Positions 44,966 to 56,491 of a DNA stretch of 64,000 nucleotides are shown one piece after another (position 1 is the first letter of the stretch; every line of letters starts with the position of its first letter). The notes beneath the pieces were generated by a model that was given only the letters and a program-made list of their open reading frames with translations, was not told the DNA's origin and ran no database searches. The translations under genes and the position numbers were made by a program. This stretch comes from Anastrepha obliqua (Eukaryota; Arthropoda; Insecta; Diptera; Tephritidae): positions 32,883,792-32,947,791 of the forward strand of contig NC_072892.1 of NCBI RefSeq assembly GCF_027943255.1, read 5' to 3'.

Positions 44966-46849
44966 TTCATCCTTATACCCACACCCAAACGGACAATCAT
45001 TTCCCCCTTAAAAATATAAACTTTTTCGCACTCTCTTTGATCCACTCGCGTCACTTCTCCCATGCACTTACATACATACGCACATGATCGGCAAGCGTCA
45101 AAACATGATCATATCAGAGGGCCAAACTGCATGAGTTGTTGTATTTAGTGATGTTTTTTATGCGCACGCGCACCGTGTTCGGCGCCTTATGACTTCATCA
45201 ACCACAGATTGCACTGGCGTAGGGCAGGCAATGCAAAAGTTTTCTCACAAAGGGTCGGCCTGATTCAGTGGACTGCAAATCACAAGTGCAGCGGCCTTCT
45301 TGTGCAGTGCCAGAGATTATCAAACAAATGCCGTAATTTATAGTGAAGATGCAAAGGGATGAGGCAAGGCGGCACACGAGAATCACAGGCGTTAAAGCAG
45401 AAATTAAATTAAAACTGTGCACTGTTCTAAGTAAAGAGAGCACCAATGACGGAGTGTTGAATGCTACACATACACGCGAATTTACAGTATGTACGTGAGT
45501 TTGTGTGTGTATTGCAGAAAATCACGTCGAAGTTGTTAAATTGTTTATTATTTATTGCCCCATAATCAGCGGCGGCAAGGCAGCGTATTGATGACGACAC
45601 CGTTGATGGCCCCGACTGTGGCGGTGGTGGCGAAGGTGAGAATTTTGCTGGGGGTGTTGCAGTGATTGTTATGATTATGCCCGTCATTGCCAAGGTTTTT
45701 GTTGTTGTTGCTGTTGATATTGTTGGCAACTAAGCGCCAAAGCCAGTTGAAAAATTACCACGAAAAGGTGGAGTAAATCGTTTAAACTATACGCGTCCAG
45801 CTGCATTAGATATTTTGATGGATAGTTGCGCTGTGGGCCGAAAGCGCCAGTGCCACGCATGCGCAATACACACAGACACACAAACACATGCCGCATTTGT
45901 GCTGCTGTTACTTTGCCAACAACATGATGCATAACCAACAACAATTGTTTCAAGATCAGTGGCAGCGCGAGTTGCTTTTCATGATGCCTATCCTACTTTT
46001 TTCGCTCTTTGAGCGCCTGAAGTTGCGAGCTGTATATGTTCGGCTGAAGCAAGGCTGCCGCATCTCACTTTATCCAATTTGCTCAACGAATAATAGGCGT
46101 GAAGGTGTGAAGCACTCCTTCCACTCCTTCCACCCCTTTTTGCTTCCCCGCTTTTACGAGTACACTTTGCTTTTTCACCAGTCAATAAACAGGCTTTTTA
46201 TGGTCCTGTTTGCCTCAATAAACTCAAGAAAGAAGAGCCAATAAATTATGGCCTGTATTACTTGCATATCATGAGAGTCATGGATAGTCATGCGAATGTA
46301 CTTATAAGTAAACGTTAAGTTTGCCTAGTGCCCTTCGTAGCGATCTTCGTACCAGTGACATATTAGCGCCTAATCCTCTATTGAGTTACCTTGACATGAC
46401 GATCATGTGGCGTGCAGCAGCGCCTGCTTCATCTGAAGGTCTATGCTTACACGGGCAGGCATCTACTTTCGCATGTAAGCATACTTTTCTGCATAGTAAA
46501 CATAGCCCTTTGTCTAGGACTCATATCGATGATGTCAATAATGTAGCAGTGTGCGCTAATAAATTTCTAAACATTTTGATAGTCTATAAAAATGGTAACA
46601 ACATGCTTAAACACATACACTTACATACATATAAACATACAAGCATTTACATGTCTCTCTCATAGGTGCGTGCGCATGATCCGCATTTGTTGTGACACTT
46701 CGCATCCGGTTCGATCATGTGCAATAATTCATATGAAGGTTTACAATAGGGCATCTATTAAAAGTAAGAAAATCAATTTCGTTTTAAAATGTGCACATAC
46801 ACATGCAAGAAATGTCTAGTATTATTATTATTCTTAGCCTTTTCGCCTG
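44966..46849. other. Intergenic DNA, probably single copy
   Basis: Better base balance than the transposon-rich DNA and CA/TG-rich, with GTTGTTGTTGCTGTTG repeats at about 45702-45717. Several 65-118-codon open frames overlap on both strands without domains, so I call none of them genes. Confidence 0.5.
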
Positions 46850-47570
46850 GGGAATGGGAATAGTATTTTTCAAGCAGAAGTTCTCGGGATAAGGGAAGTT
46901 TGTAGGATAATTAGTAACCGTCCACAACAATTATCGGAAGTATGTATTTTTTCAGATAGTCAAGCAGCCGTCTTAGCTTTAAAGTCAACAACTACAAATT
47001 CAAAATTCGTCAGACGATGCAAAGGAGAACTTACGAGTAATGCTTTAGCGCGCCCGACAGACATCACTCTCATCTGGATACCTGGCCAAAGGAACATAGA
47101 AGGAAATGAGAAAGCTGATGAACTGGCAAGATAGGAGACATCCTTTAACGAAACCGAAGCGGTAGAAATAGCATGTCTTCAAAGCATGCGCAAAAGGGAG
47201 ATCGTCTTGCTATTCCAGAAGCAGGCCGCTAACAGTTGGACTAACACGGATACAAAATAACTAAACAAACGTAGTCTACTTTCGAAAAAAATCCAGGACT
47301 GACGAATTGTGAAGGAATTTATGAGCTGACATATTCAGAATTATGTCAGCAATAACCGGCCGCTGGCCTTTGGGTCATGTCAGGAAGCTGCAATCAAGAA
47401 GTCTCTAGGGAGACAGTCTTCCACCATCTGTGTGAGTGTCTAAGTCTAGTTGCTCTGCGACATAAAATACTGCGGAAATTTGTGATCGTTAACTTCAAAG
47501 AAATTGCAAAAAATAAAATGGACAGCATAGACAGCTTCATAGTAAAATCAAACTGGTTCGATTAATAAAA
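46850..47570 (+). pseudogene. LINE RNase H and zinc knuckle fragment
   Basis: The reading gives FFQAEVLGIREVCRIISNRP, then VCIFSDSQAAVLAL, then LIWIPGQRNIEGNEKADELA (47072-47130), ending in a stop at AR. Downstream, CQEAAIKKS and ETVFHHLCECLSL (about 47410-47450) are the C-terminal knuckle. DSIDSFIVKSNWFD with its stop at 47565 is the usual LINE tail (cf. LIRFLNRKDWI at 30.89 kb). It is broken by stops. A DD41D element begins 19 bp further on. Confidence 0.78.
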
Positions 47571-47983
47571 AGTGGTGGATCTGAAGGGTGGTTAATTTTA
47601 AAGGGCCGGTGTTGATTTTGAATGAAATACATTTTTTTTAGAAAATTATTCTCATTTCTCTTTATTATGATAATATTGGTATGGCTCAATTATGTATGGA
47701 GCAAAATATCGGCCAAATAGTCGCCGCGGCCTCAGCGGCACACCTCCATCTGATGGTCCAAATATTCGATGACGCTGAGGCATAATTGAGGTTCTATGTC
47801 GTTAATGTGTCGAATTATCTAATCCTTTAGCTCTTGACTTATTGCTGGCTTATCGACGTACACCTTTTCTTTCAAATAACCTCAAAGAAAGGAGTCCAAC
47901 GGTGTCAAATCACATGATCTTGGCGGCCAATTGACATCGCCGCGACGTGATTATTCGGCCATCAAATTTTTCGCGCAAAAGAG

Positions 47984-48585
47984 TCATTGTTTCGTTAGCT
48001 GTGTGACAAGTGGCACCGTCCTGTTGGAACCACATATTGCCCACAATTCGGGCCATAAAAAGTTCTTTATCATCTCACGATAGCGAACACTATTCACAGT
48101 AACTGCCTGACCGGCCTCATTTTGGAAAAAATATGGTCCAATGATGCCGCCGGTCCATAAACCGCACCAAACAGTCACTCTTTGTGGGTGCATTGGTTTT
48201 TCGGCAATCACTTTTGGATTATTATTCGCCCAAATACGGCAATTCTGCTTATTGACGAATCCACTGAGGTGAAAATGTGCCTCATCACTGAAGATGATTT
48301 TCTTCGAAAATTGGTCATTCACTGTTGCCATTTCCTGCCACCATTCTGACCATTGACGACGCTTGAAATGGTCAAGAGGCTTTAGTTCTTGAGTCAATTG
48401 CACCTTGTAAGCGTGTAAATGCAAGTCTTTATGCATAATGTTCATCAACGACGAGCGTGAGAGGTGCAATTGTTGGGCACGACGACGAGTTGAGGTGGAC
48501 GGCTCTTCAACTACACTATCGCGAACAGCAGCAATATTTTCTGCAGTACGAGCTTTACGAGCATGCACTGGTGTTTTCACATCTC
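47984..48585 (-). pseudogene. DD41D family A transposase, central part
   Basis: The open stretch after the insertion reads VKTPVHARKARTAENIAAVR, then DSVVEEPSTSTRRRAQQLHL (helix-turn-helix). SRSSLMNIMHKDLHLHAYKV follows, then KIIFSDEAHFHLSGFVNKQN with the first catalytic Asp, and VTVWCGLWTGGIIGPYFFQN. At FLWPELWA the reading loses about seven residues and shifts frame. The second catalytic block (QDGATCH) and the third (WPPRSCDLTPLDSFL) lie in other frames. The N-terminal 60 residues lie across the insertion at 49940-49770. It is inactive. Confidence 0.85.
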
Positions 48586-48594
48586 CTACAGACC

Positions 48595-49768
48595 CAAGAA
48601 TGATAGAAAGAAGATTGCGCCCATCAGAGCGTACGTGACGTCACGTTTGCTGAGTTGTGCAGTATTGCCAACCATTTGCTCTTCGCAATAAATTTAGTGC
48701 TTTTTTATACCGAAAATGCGAAAATTTTGAAGTTTCGTGTTTGTTTCTTTTTTTAATTTAAAGCTACCGAAACTTTAAGTTAAAAAAAACTATATTATTA
48801 TTAAACAAAAAAAGGTCACTCTGGGAAGATTTTAGTGCTAATGAAATTTTTTTTCCTCCTATAAAATTTGATAATTTGAAAGTGCAAATTTAATTTTTGG
48901 CTCCATTTAAGGTTATGCAAGAATATTAAATCTTCATCACTCAACTCTTCTTTAGATTGAAAACCTTCTTACACGTTTTAAAAAGCGTTTGAACTTACTG
49001 AATGTGAATTAAAACCATAGAGGTGTTATCGTTTCTTCCAGACATAGGACATTACGAGTTGTATTCATTGTAAAAATAAGCCACAAAATACCAAAAAATA
49101 CTAATGAAACCATACTGACATTTTTACAAAAAGAGTACCTTATCTAGTTACATAACTTCAAATAGGGCAAAAAAGTCGTTCCTTTAACAAAAGAGTCTCG
49201 CTTAACAAAAAAAACTCATAAATTAAATTGTACATAAGCATAACACATTTATTTAAAAAAAACGCACATTCTACAGACAATTTGTCACGCATACAAAGTT
49301 CTTTAAGTAACACAATAAAAATTTCCTGTTTTATTTTCTTTAAATGGGCATTTAGTGCGTTTTTATATCCAAAGCTAGGCAACTCTGCAGTAGCGAGAGA
49401 GAGATTTGACTGCCGAAAGCAGAAGACCACCAACAACACCGGCAATCGCGGGCAATGCCACCAGATGTTAAAAAAAAGTAAAGCTAAATAAAACTGAGTG
49501 AATTATTGAAATAATTATTAAGAAATGTATATTTTACAAAATTATAAACATGACATTTTAATTAGAACAGCTAGAAAAATGTCATGAAGAAAGAACTAAA
49601 ACTCCGAGACAAAAAATAATAAAAATAACAAAAAAAAATGCTAAATCAAATTACGAAAATGGTAATCTGGCCATACTGGAGCTAAAATCACGTAACTAGT
49701 TGTCAAATTCGCTGAGCGTAATGTAACGGGACTACGATAGGCGTCATCTCATTATTCTTTCCATTATG
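48595..49768 (-). mobile_element. 9-bp-TSD element (MULE-like, non-autonomous), copy 1
   Basis: The insertion is flanked by an exact 9-bp duplication CTACAGACC (48586-48594 and 49769-49777). Removing it restores the DD41D reading frame through QTGSV-GDV. On the minus strand it starts CATAATGGAAAGAATAATGA and ends TCTTTCTATCATTCTTG; these ends are imperfect inverted repeats of about 30 bp (GAAAGAA...TGCGCC/GACGCC, then CATC/TATC). There is no convincing ORF; a 95-codon frame at 49158-49445 is not conserved in copy 2. A 9-bp duplication is typical of Mutator-like elements. Copy 2 is at 57243-58356. Confidence 0.85.
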
Positions 49769-50079
49769 CTACAGACCCGGTTTGCTCAAACTTTTGCACA
49801 ATTTTTCCGATTGTACGCACATTTGGACGATTAAATTGACCGAAAAAATCACGAAGTGCGCGATATGCATTTTGATTTGAACGCCCGTTTTCATAACAAG
49901 CCTGAATAACTTTAACGCGTTGCTCGATTGTATATCTTTCCATGGTTCAAATTGAGTTGAAATGTCAAATTAAATGCAGAAAAAAACTTGACGTTTAGGC
50001 GTGGTTTACATTCAACATCGGCCCTTGAAATTTAACCACCCTTTACAAATGGTGCATTAAAATTACATCTTTTGTGATA

Positions 50080-50430
50080 ATTAGGTCGGGGCTGTGTCAC
50101 TTAGACAACACCTGCAGCGGCAGCATTACCACCATAAGGGCATTTAGCACTGAGGTCTGAAATGTCTTTGGTGTCCTCTTCGATCATGCAGAGTATTTCT
50201 ATGAGCCCAGCTTCCTCAATAATTTTAGTATTTTTTCTATTTCATTGAGTTCTATTTACACCTTTGGTAACATTTCTTTACCCATTTGTTTGGGCTGCTT
50301 ACGCATCAAAGCACGATGCCAGCACATGATTCATCTTCCATCCTACAGAAACTGCAAGTTCAATTGGTGTTCCTAGTCTAATAAGAAGATGATTCAATCT
50401 AGAATGCCCTAGTAGAACTTATGTGATGAT
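50080..50430 (-). pseudogene. LINE-like C-terminal remnant with IIEEA motif
   Basis: The minus strand reads RLNHLLIRLGTPIELAVSVG (about 50400-50340), then NHVLASCFDA, resembling the zinc-knuckle region of R1-like LINEs. After stops it reads KIIEEAGLIEILCMIEEDTK and DISDLSAKCPYGGNAAAAGV with a stop. The last part resembles the plus-strand piece at 44700-44965, including an identical 15-base stretch ATTATTGAGGAAGCT. The coding quality is low. Confidence 0.45.
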
Positions 50431-50669
50431 TCTAAAATTTTTCTTATTTAACTCCTCACAATTCTAAATCGGTTTAGGCTGAAGCTTTTTTTTTTGCGAT
50501 AAACCTGGTACTACTAATATAGATTTTCCCAGTATGATCTTCTTTGTCTTTTCTATACCTTCTAAATAAGGTAGAAGAAATTACCCTTTCTTAGTCTACA
50601 AAATGCCTCTAGGCCTGTAAATAGGGAGACCACCCCTTTCATTGCTAATTTAATTATCAAATATATACT

Positions 50670-51140
50670 CGATCCTCTTATTCCTGTATTGAACAGAGGG
50701 CCTCAACAAATTGTTTCCACTGATCCCGACTGTATTCTAATATTTTAACTTCATTCCATGTTTTGTTCGTCTTTTCCATCTCCTCCTCAGTAATCCTTCT
50801 CTATGTGTTGGACTGCCTTTTTCTACGGCGACTGAGGAATTTGCGCATGATTTTACGCAGACAGCTTGAAGTGCTTGCGCATCTTTTTGCGACTGTTTCT
50901 ACGTTTCACAGGCGTAAAGCAGAACCGACTTTATGTTTGACTCAAATATCTGTTGCGATAGCCGTATGGGTTAAGCTTGCTCAATGCGGTCTGTGCTTTC
51001 ATTATTCGTTCTTTAATATCTGCACTGGATCCTCCGTTCTCTATCCGTAACTCGACCAAGGGTAAGCAAAGGAGTTTACTTCCTCGAGCGGAAATCCGTT
51101 GGTGAATCGTTCTTTCTGAAATCTATCCTTTTTGGGTGTT
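50670..51140 (-). pseudogene. LINE (RTE/CR1-like) C-terminal fragment
   Basis: The minus-strand reading gives NGFPLEEVNSFAY (about 51110), then IENGGSSADIKERIMKAQTA, then LSKLNPYGYRNRYLS. Next come a gap with frame changes and KTWNEVKILEYSRDQWKQFV, then EAL (about 50760-50695). This is the thumb and C-terminus of RTE/CR1-like LINEs (the usual order is DI..RI.KA...F..L, then TW.EVK..A.DR..W...V.AL). It is a dead fragment. Confidence 0.65.
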
Positions 51141-51454
51141 TTTCTTGTATCCTAGTTGTTCTTTAGCTGTCTTTTAAAATATGTTTTGAACTTTATTTCA
51201 TTGCGTTTTTTCATTTTCGACAAGGGACTCATTTGCTTTTTTAAGCGCGTCAACGAATTTCGTTTTTCCATTTGTCTGATTTAACTTAGGCATGTAAAAA
51301 TTTTTTCTAAGATATTTAGCTTATCAAGTCATTTACAATTTCGATATAACCTGGAAAAAGTTGAGCGGCTTTATTGCTGCCTGGCTCTCAGTAAGGCTAG
51401 TTTTGCTTTTGTTGCTATAGTTGCGTTCGCGGTTAAAGAGAGTTCATCTTTCTA

Positions 51455-52735
51455 TTGGGTAATCGAAAAAGTCTTTTCGTATTTCTAATCAAACTTCAAC
51501 TCATTCTTTTTATATTTATAATGAACTTTATTAAACCAAATATGTACCATTTTGGTCGACCACCTTTTGCCATTTTTCTTCTAGAGACATTATTCCATCA
51601 GTGTAAAACTTTTGTGGTTTCTCGGCGAAAAACTGCGACAAGTAATTTTCACAGGCTTCTCTTGAATCCAACTTTACTCCATCAAGGGAGTTCTGCATTG
51701 ACCGAAACAAATGGTAGTCCGATGGTGCAAGGTCAGGGCTATATGGTGGATGCATCAAAACTTCCCAGCCAAGCTCTCCCAGTTTTTGCCGAGTCATCAA
51801 AGATGTGTGTGGCCTAGCGTTGTCCTGATGGAAGACGACGCCCTTTCTGCTGACCAGTTCTGGCCGTATTTTTTCGATTGCTTGCTTCAATCTAATCAGT
51901 TCTTGACAGTAAAGTGTAGAATCAATCGTTCCAGCAGGCTGGAGCAGCTCATAGTGGATGATTCCTTTCCAATCCCACCAAACACACAGCATAACCTTTC
52001 GAGGCGTCAAACCTGGCTTTGCGACCATTTGTTGAGCTTCACCACCCTTGCACCATGATTTTTTCGCACATTATTGTCGTATTTGATCCACTTTTCGTCT
52101 CCTGTTACCATTCGCTTCAGAAATGGTTCGATTTCATTTCGTTTCAGCAAAGAATCGCAGATGTTAATTCGGTCCATTAAATTTTTCACGGACAATTCAT
52201 GTGGTACCCAAACATCGAGCTTCTTTTTGTAACCAGCCTTTTTTAAATGATTCAAAACCGTTTGATGATGAATGTTTAGTGCCTTGGCGATTTTATGCCA
52301 GCTTATGTGACGGTCCTGGTCAATCTTTTCCATAATTTCATCGACTTTTTCAACCATAGGTCGACCGGAGCGAGGTGCATCTTTCACATCGAAATTTCCA
52401 GAACGGAAGCGGGCGAACTATTGTTGTGCTACACGAACTGATACAGCATCGTCTCCGTAAACTTCAAAAATTTCATTGGTGGCTTGCGTGGCATTCTTCC
52501 CTTTTTTATACAAAAATTTCAAAATATAGCGAATTTCTTCATTATTTTCATTAATTTTTGAGCTATAACTTTTTTTCAACTTCTCCGAATTTAATGTTTT
52601 TTTGGTTAAATGAAGCTTAAAATGTCACCTTTCTAACACCATATGATATGACACAATGTGATTGGTAGCACTGGAGATAGATGACTCCAACGACACCTAT
52701 TGACAAAATACGAAGAGACTTTTTCGACTACCCAA
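51455..52735 (-). mobile_element. mariner element, full length (1281 bp)
   Basis: The ends read TTGGGTAATCGAAAAAGTCT and the reverse complement of AGACTTTTTCGACTACCCAA, flanked by TA (51453-51454 and 52736-52737). Length and ends are those of a complete mariner. The inverted repeats differ at only a couple of positions over 30 bp. It carries a nearly intact minus-strand transposase (51531-52560) and lies inside a LINE RNase H sequence. Confidence 0.93.
51531..52560 (-). pseudogene. mariner DD34D transposase with one stop and one frameshift
   Basis: The N-terminus reads INENNEEIRYILKFLYKKGK and NATQATNEIFEVYGDDAVSV, then a TAG at 52418-52420 where the family has Trp (QQ-stop-FARFRSGNFDVKD). 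It continues RSGRPMVEKVDEIMEKI, IHHQTVLNHLKKAGYKKKLD, WVPHELSVKNLMDRI (the family linker) and TGDEKWIKYDNNVRK. A one-base indel in the T run near 52059-52064 shifts frame. VAKPGLTPRKVMLCVWWDWK follows, then VVFHQDNARPHTSLMTRQKL and HPPYSPDLAPSDYHLFRSMQ, ending GTYLV. All three catalytic Asp are present, with 34 residues between the last two. No good ATG is visible at the N-terminus. Confidence 0.9.
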
Positions 52736-52860
52736 TATTGCGTAGACTTTCGCTTGGAATTTACTTGTATTTTTGCCTAACGCTTCCGAGTATTCTTTCC
52801 CCGGCACGCAGGCACCTGCCTCTGCTCCTTCCTAGATGAGCAGCCCGCTCGTATACCATT

Positions 52861-54512
52861 TTATCATGTTCTGGTTTAGCTTTAGGTTTCAGATAACTCT
52901 ACCCACGTATTTTTATTTGCCAGTTCATTGTAAATGAAGCGTTTGTATTCGGACCTATCTCCGATTCTCTTTGATCTATTTTGAAGCCCTCGGATATTTT
53001 CCGGTCATCATTTGCTTGCTTATTCGAAGAACTTTGTTCTAGGCCGAAGTGCGCCCGTGAGTAAAGTTATTGCTACCGCGTAAGGCGAATGACTACCGGT
53101 ATATCGTTAATTTGATGTTATTTGTGATTTGAGCGCTGTTTTGGATGAAGTTTTAATTTGCTGACTGGACTGCTTGACTATCGCAGTAGTAGAAAAGAAT
53201 TGATTGTAAGTTGAGAGAATAATTGTTTAACCAGAGCTCATCTTCTATTATTTTTACTGTAGGTTTGTAATTTCACAATTACTTTGCCACTCACTACTCT
53301 AAACCTCTTCACAGTTAGTCGTATCCTGTCGCCTAAAAGCTAATACTTTCCATTAGTTACAGTTAAATTCTAAGTGCACAGCTTAGTTGATTGTCAAAAC
53401 TTAACTGTGGCGAAAATGCCTTTTTCAGAGATGGAGGTTTAAAAGCCACTTAGAAATCATGTCACAAATCTGCCAATAAAGTGTTTAATCTTATCGTAGA
53501 AGCTGCGAATCAAGCGAAATGGCGAAAGATGAAACTCAATTCGTTCACCTGCATTTACGAGGCATTTAATTAAGACATGCAAATATGGAAGTGCGTTCGC
53601 CAATGTGCATTGCACACAGTCACACACATACTTACATATGATTTACGTACATACATTTACATAAACATTTATATATCAGCAGATGTATGTTGCTCAGGGG
53701 GGAGTTTGGATATGGGAAGGCGGCTAGCTTATCTCCTTCAAGTGCTTTTCCACTTCCATATTACACAGACGCTGATATGGATGCGCTTCGGAATGCGCCA
53801 ATTGTGCAACTATGTATTTATGTAGCTATGCTGCCAGACTTACAGATTTAACTGTAAATTATAGCTTTTTAAACAAATATACTGTTTCTTTCTGCAACTA
53901 CAGTGCAATCCGGGTAGAGTGTAGTATACCGTGGAAGTCTTGTTCACTCAATCAGGATTGTTCATAGAATTCGTGTAAGGCATTTAAAGGTCCTTTAAGT
54001 TAATTCATTCCTTAAACAAGCACATTTTATTTGAAAAAAAAAATTAAAGTTAAAATTATAAATAATTTATAAATTAAAATTATTTTTTCCAAAAAGTCTT
54101 TAATATTGGTTCGTTTTCTATTTTCTATATTTTTTTTTGTCGATATTCTATTGTTTTTAGTGTTTCCATAAAAATTTTCTAATTTTGGCAACCCCGCCAA
54201 TAAGCAAAAAGCACTTACATCATCACACACTCGACTGCCTGTCAATCTCGAACCTGTGTCTGTGTGCCTGTCGAGAATAGGGAAGAAGAAGAGTGTTTTT
54301 CTTGCATTTTTGCACAATAATCTGGTGTTCATTCAACTTCGATTCAACTGTACCTCATAGCACAAATAAAATTTTTCAGATTTGAAGGAATAAATTAAAA
54401 TTTCTGCAAATATTTTTTTTTGTTTAATTTTTTTTTTTTTGATTGCAATAAAAAATTTCAAATCAATTTGAATACAAAAAATTAGAAATTCTAGCGTTCA
54501 CGGGCATTTTAA
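52861..54512. other. Intergenic DNA, no supported gene
   Basis: 52.86-53.1 kb may be more decayed LINE (minus strand, YNELANKNTWVE). The rest has no coding or repeat signal apart from AT tracts near 54.0-54.2 and 54.4 kb. Confidence 0.45.
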
Positions 54513-54907
54513 GGGGACAGATACCTGTAAACGGCCATATTTTCCCTGATTTTCATTAAAATTATTTACAATGAAAAAGTCAAAATATATTTTTCAAAAT
54601 TGGCATATAGTTTATTTACACAATAAAATAATACACATTTTTTTTTTATTTTAATCATTTAAAATGGCGGATGTACACTCAATTCTTCCAGAAGGGTCGC
54701 AGCGGGGGCATTGGAGCATCGGCGTCAGTGACCTAAATACAAAAACCCAAACATTTTTTTGTTTATTTATGTCATAATTTCTATATGAGATAAACCAAAA
54801 TGAAAAAAAAAATTCCGGAATAAAATGCTACAAAAAAAATGAATTTTGTAGCGAATTTTCAAATTAAAAAAAAATTTTTTTTCGAAATTTTACAGGTGTC
54901 TGTCCCC
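54513..54907. mobile_element. TTAA-flanked MITE with GGGGACAG ends
   Basis: The 395-bp element has ends GGGGACAGATACCTGTAAA and the reverse complement of TTTACAGGTGTCTGTCCCC, flanked by TTAA (54509-54512 and 54908-54911). There is no ORF. TTAA duplications occur with piggyBac and Kolobok elements. The GGGG tip differs from the CCC tips elsewhere in the window, so the superfamily is open. Confidence 0.87.
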
Positions 54908-55224
54908 TTAAGAACAACAGATTTTTTGAAAAAAAAATCCTGATTGAGGTATAAAATTTGAGATATCGGATCAAATGTAGTTTGTCAATTAATTTATGGA
55001 AAAAAATCAACCCATCAAATGAATTTTTATACGAAGGCCAGTAGCTACCTTAACAGTCCGATGATGATGAGGAATGGACTGAATAAGGTTACTCAGGTCA
55101 TAAATCTCCAGTATTTTCTGCGATTCTTTCTGCACGGCATTGACGGAGGCGTTTTTGTTAGTTGAGCTCCGTTTAATTATTTATTTCTTTGAGAAAGCTC
55201 ACAAATTTCCACTGAGGTTTGAGC

Positions 55225-55740
55225 TTATTATATCAAAACTGGTGCTGGAATGTCTTGATAACCGAATATTTTAGGCCAGACAATCAGGTACGATACTATG
55301 GGTTCCAGGCCACATAGGAAAAACGGAGAAATTAACCAGGAAAATGGTGGCCTCCCTACTTTTGGGCCCAAAGGCATTTTGAGGTTACATTGTCCTAGTA
55401 AGATATTCTTTGTCTTTCCTTTACTTCGTCCTCTCCAATTCAAGAAGCAGAGGAAGCACAAAGAAGTTCATACTGGGACAATCTACCAGTGCCAGGTTTA
55501 TCGCAATTACAATCACCGTTGGCTAGATTTAACCTTAAATATGTAAATATTGAAAGGAATTAAAAAGAATAATTTTATACTCGTAATCATCACAGGAAGT
55601 CTAAATAATATCTTACTAACCAAGAAATACACTCCAATGGAACTTACAGGTTCTGTAGGGAGAAAGATGAAACCGACAAACATGTGCTGGTATCGTCGGC
55701 ATCACTGATGTATAAACACCTGGGTAAAGAGAGCCGGAAA
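55225..55740 (+). pseudogene. LINE RNase H end and zinc knuckle fragment
   Basis: One frame gives TILWVPGHIGKTEKLTRKMV, then ASLLLGPKGIL (about 55288-55385), the end of an RNase H domain (WVPGH.GI.GNE.AD.LAR...GPEP). Then after frame changes it gives LVIITGSLNNILLTKKY. In another frame it gives YRFCREKDETDKHVLV (about 55648-55695), the Cys/His knuckle. Many lesions are present. Confidence 0.55.
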
Positions 55741-56491
55741 TAAAACTCAATTAAGCACAAACGAGAAGTGCTCTTTTCTGCCATTTAGCCAACGCTTATT
55801 GCTGATTGCATTCTAACGTTGACTTCCGCTTTAATTTTGTTGTTTTTTTCATAGTTCTATAAACTGACCTCCGCTTTACTCTATCGAATAAAGTTCGTTT
55901 GAGTACCTTTCCCGCAGAGTCGATTAGATATATTCGTCTGTAACTGGATGGCTCCACTGCTGATTTGCCTGCCCATTAAAGCAAAATTTAATTTTGGCGT
56001 TTCCAAATTGTCCGAAAGGTACCCGGCATTTAACAAGTTGCTAAAAACTAAACGGTTTATTGCCTGATCGCTAGCTTTAAGCATTTATTGGGCACTTCAT
56101 CCGTACCAGAAGCTTTTGCGTCTGCTATACTGTTTGGCAGCCGTTAGTACTTCTTCTTCGGCATTGAAGTCGAATTTAGTCAACCAGGACTTGTTAATTG
56201 AAGGTACCAGACATCTTTGTTTAGAAAATAGCCTTGGCACGATTTTTACCATGAAAAGCAGACAGGTCGTGCTGCGGCTTTGCTGCTCTCAAGCTTTTTG
56301 GTTGCTATTGGGTTAGCAACTAAGTATTTGCGGATTTCACTCATAGATGGCTTCAGTTGAATTTTTAGGTTTGCAGACGTCGTACAAATGTAAAACACAT
56401 TTTGTTATTTGATAGTTGGCAATTCAGCTGTCAATCAGTAAACAAAGTTTTTTGATCGGATGTATAGTTTTCGTTTGGCGTTTGTGGAAAA

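Larger units (their letters stand above)
47584..50043 (-). mobile_element. Full-length DD41D family A element, split by a 1.17-kb insertion
   Basis: The left end AAGGGTGGTTAATTTTAAAG and the right end CTTGAAATTTAACCACCCTT match family A. TA follows the right end, while the left flank has TG. Minus the insertion and its 9-bp duplication the element is 1277 bp. The minus strand reads MERYTIEQRVKVIQACYENG from 49940, then RDFFGQFNRPNVRTIGKIVQ, then KFEQTGSV, where the insertion lies. It resumes GDVKTPVHARKARTAENIAA and continues to SDEAHFHLSGFVNKQNCRIW and beyond. A small deletion after FLWPEL and later stops (for example near 47880) break the C-terminal third. It is the best template here for the undeleted family A length. 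Confidence 0.9.
51330..52860 (-). pseudogene. LINE RNase H domain split by a mariner insertion
   Basis: Upstream of the mariner (52860-52738, minus strand) the reading is WYTSGLLI, a stop, then EGAEAGACVPGKEYSEALGK and NTSKFQAKVYAIE. On the other side (51454-51330) it continues TLFNRERNYSNKS, then a TESQAAIKPLN-type block (51405-51370). Joined, this is an RNase H N-terminal half (the family order is F..EVYAI ... DSQAAIKAL). A TA is present on each side of the mariner. The downstream half of the domain is missing. Confidence 0.65.

Noticed and set aside
45427..46244. Several 65-118-codon open frames
   Set aside because: They overlap on both strands and are driven by GTTGTTGTTG-type repeats; no family resemblance.
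49158..49445. 95-codon minus-strand open frame in the 9-bp-TSD element
   Set aside because: The matching region of the second copy (57243-58356) has several stops and frame changes, so it is not a conserved coding region.
52861..53480. Possible continuation of a minus-strand LINE
   Set aside because: Only YNELANKNTWVE near 52.93 kb hints at coding; no polymerase or nuclease motif could be found.
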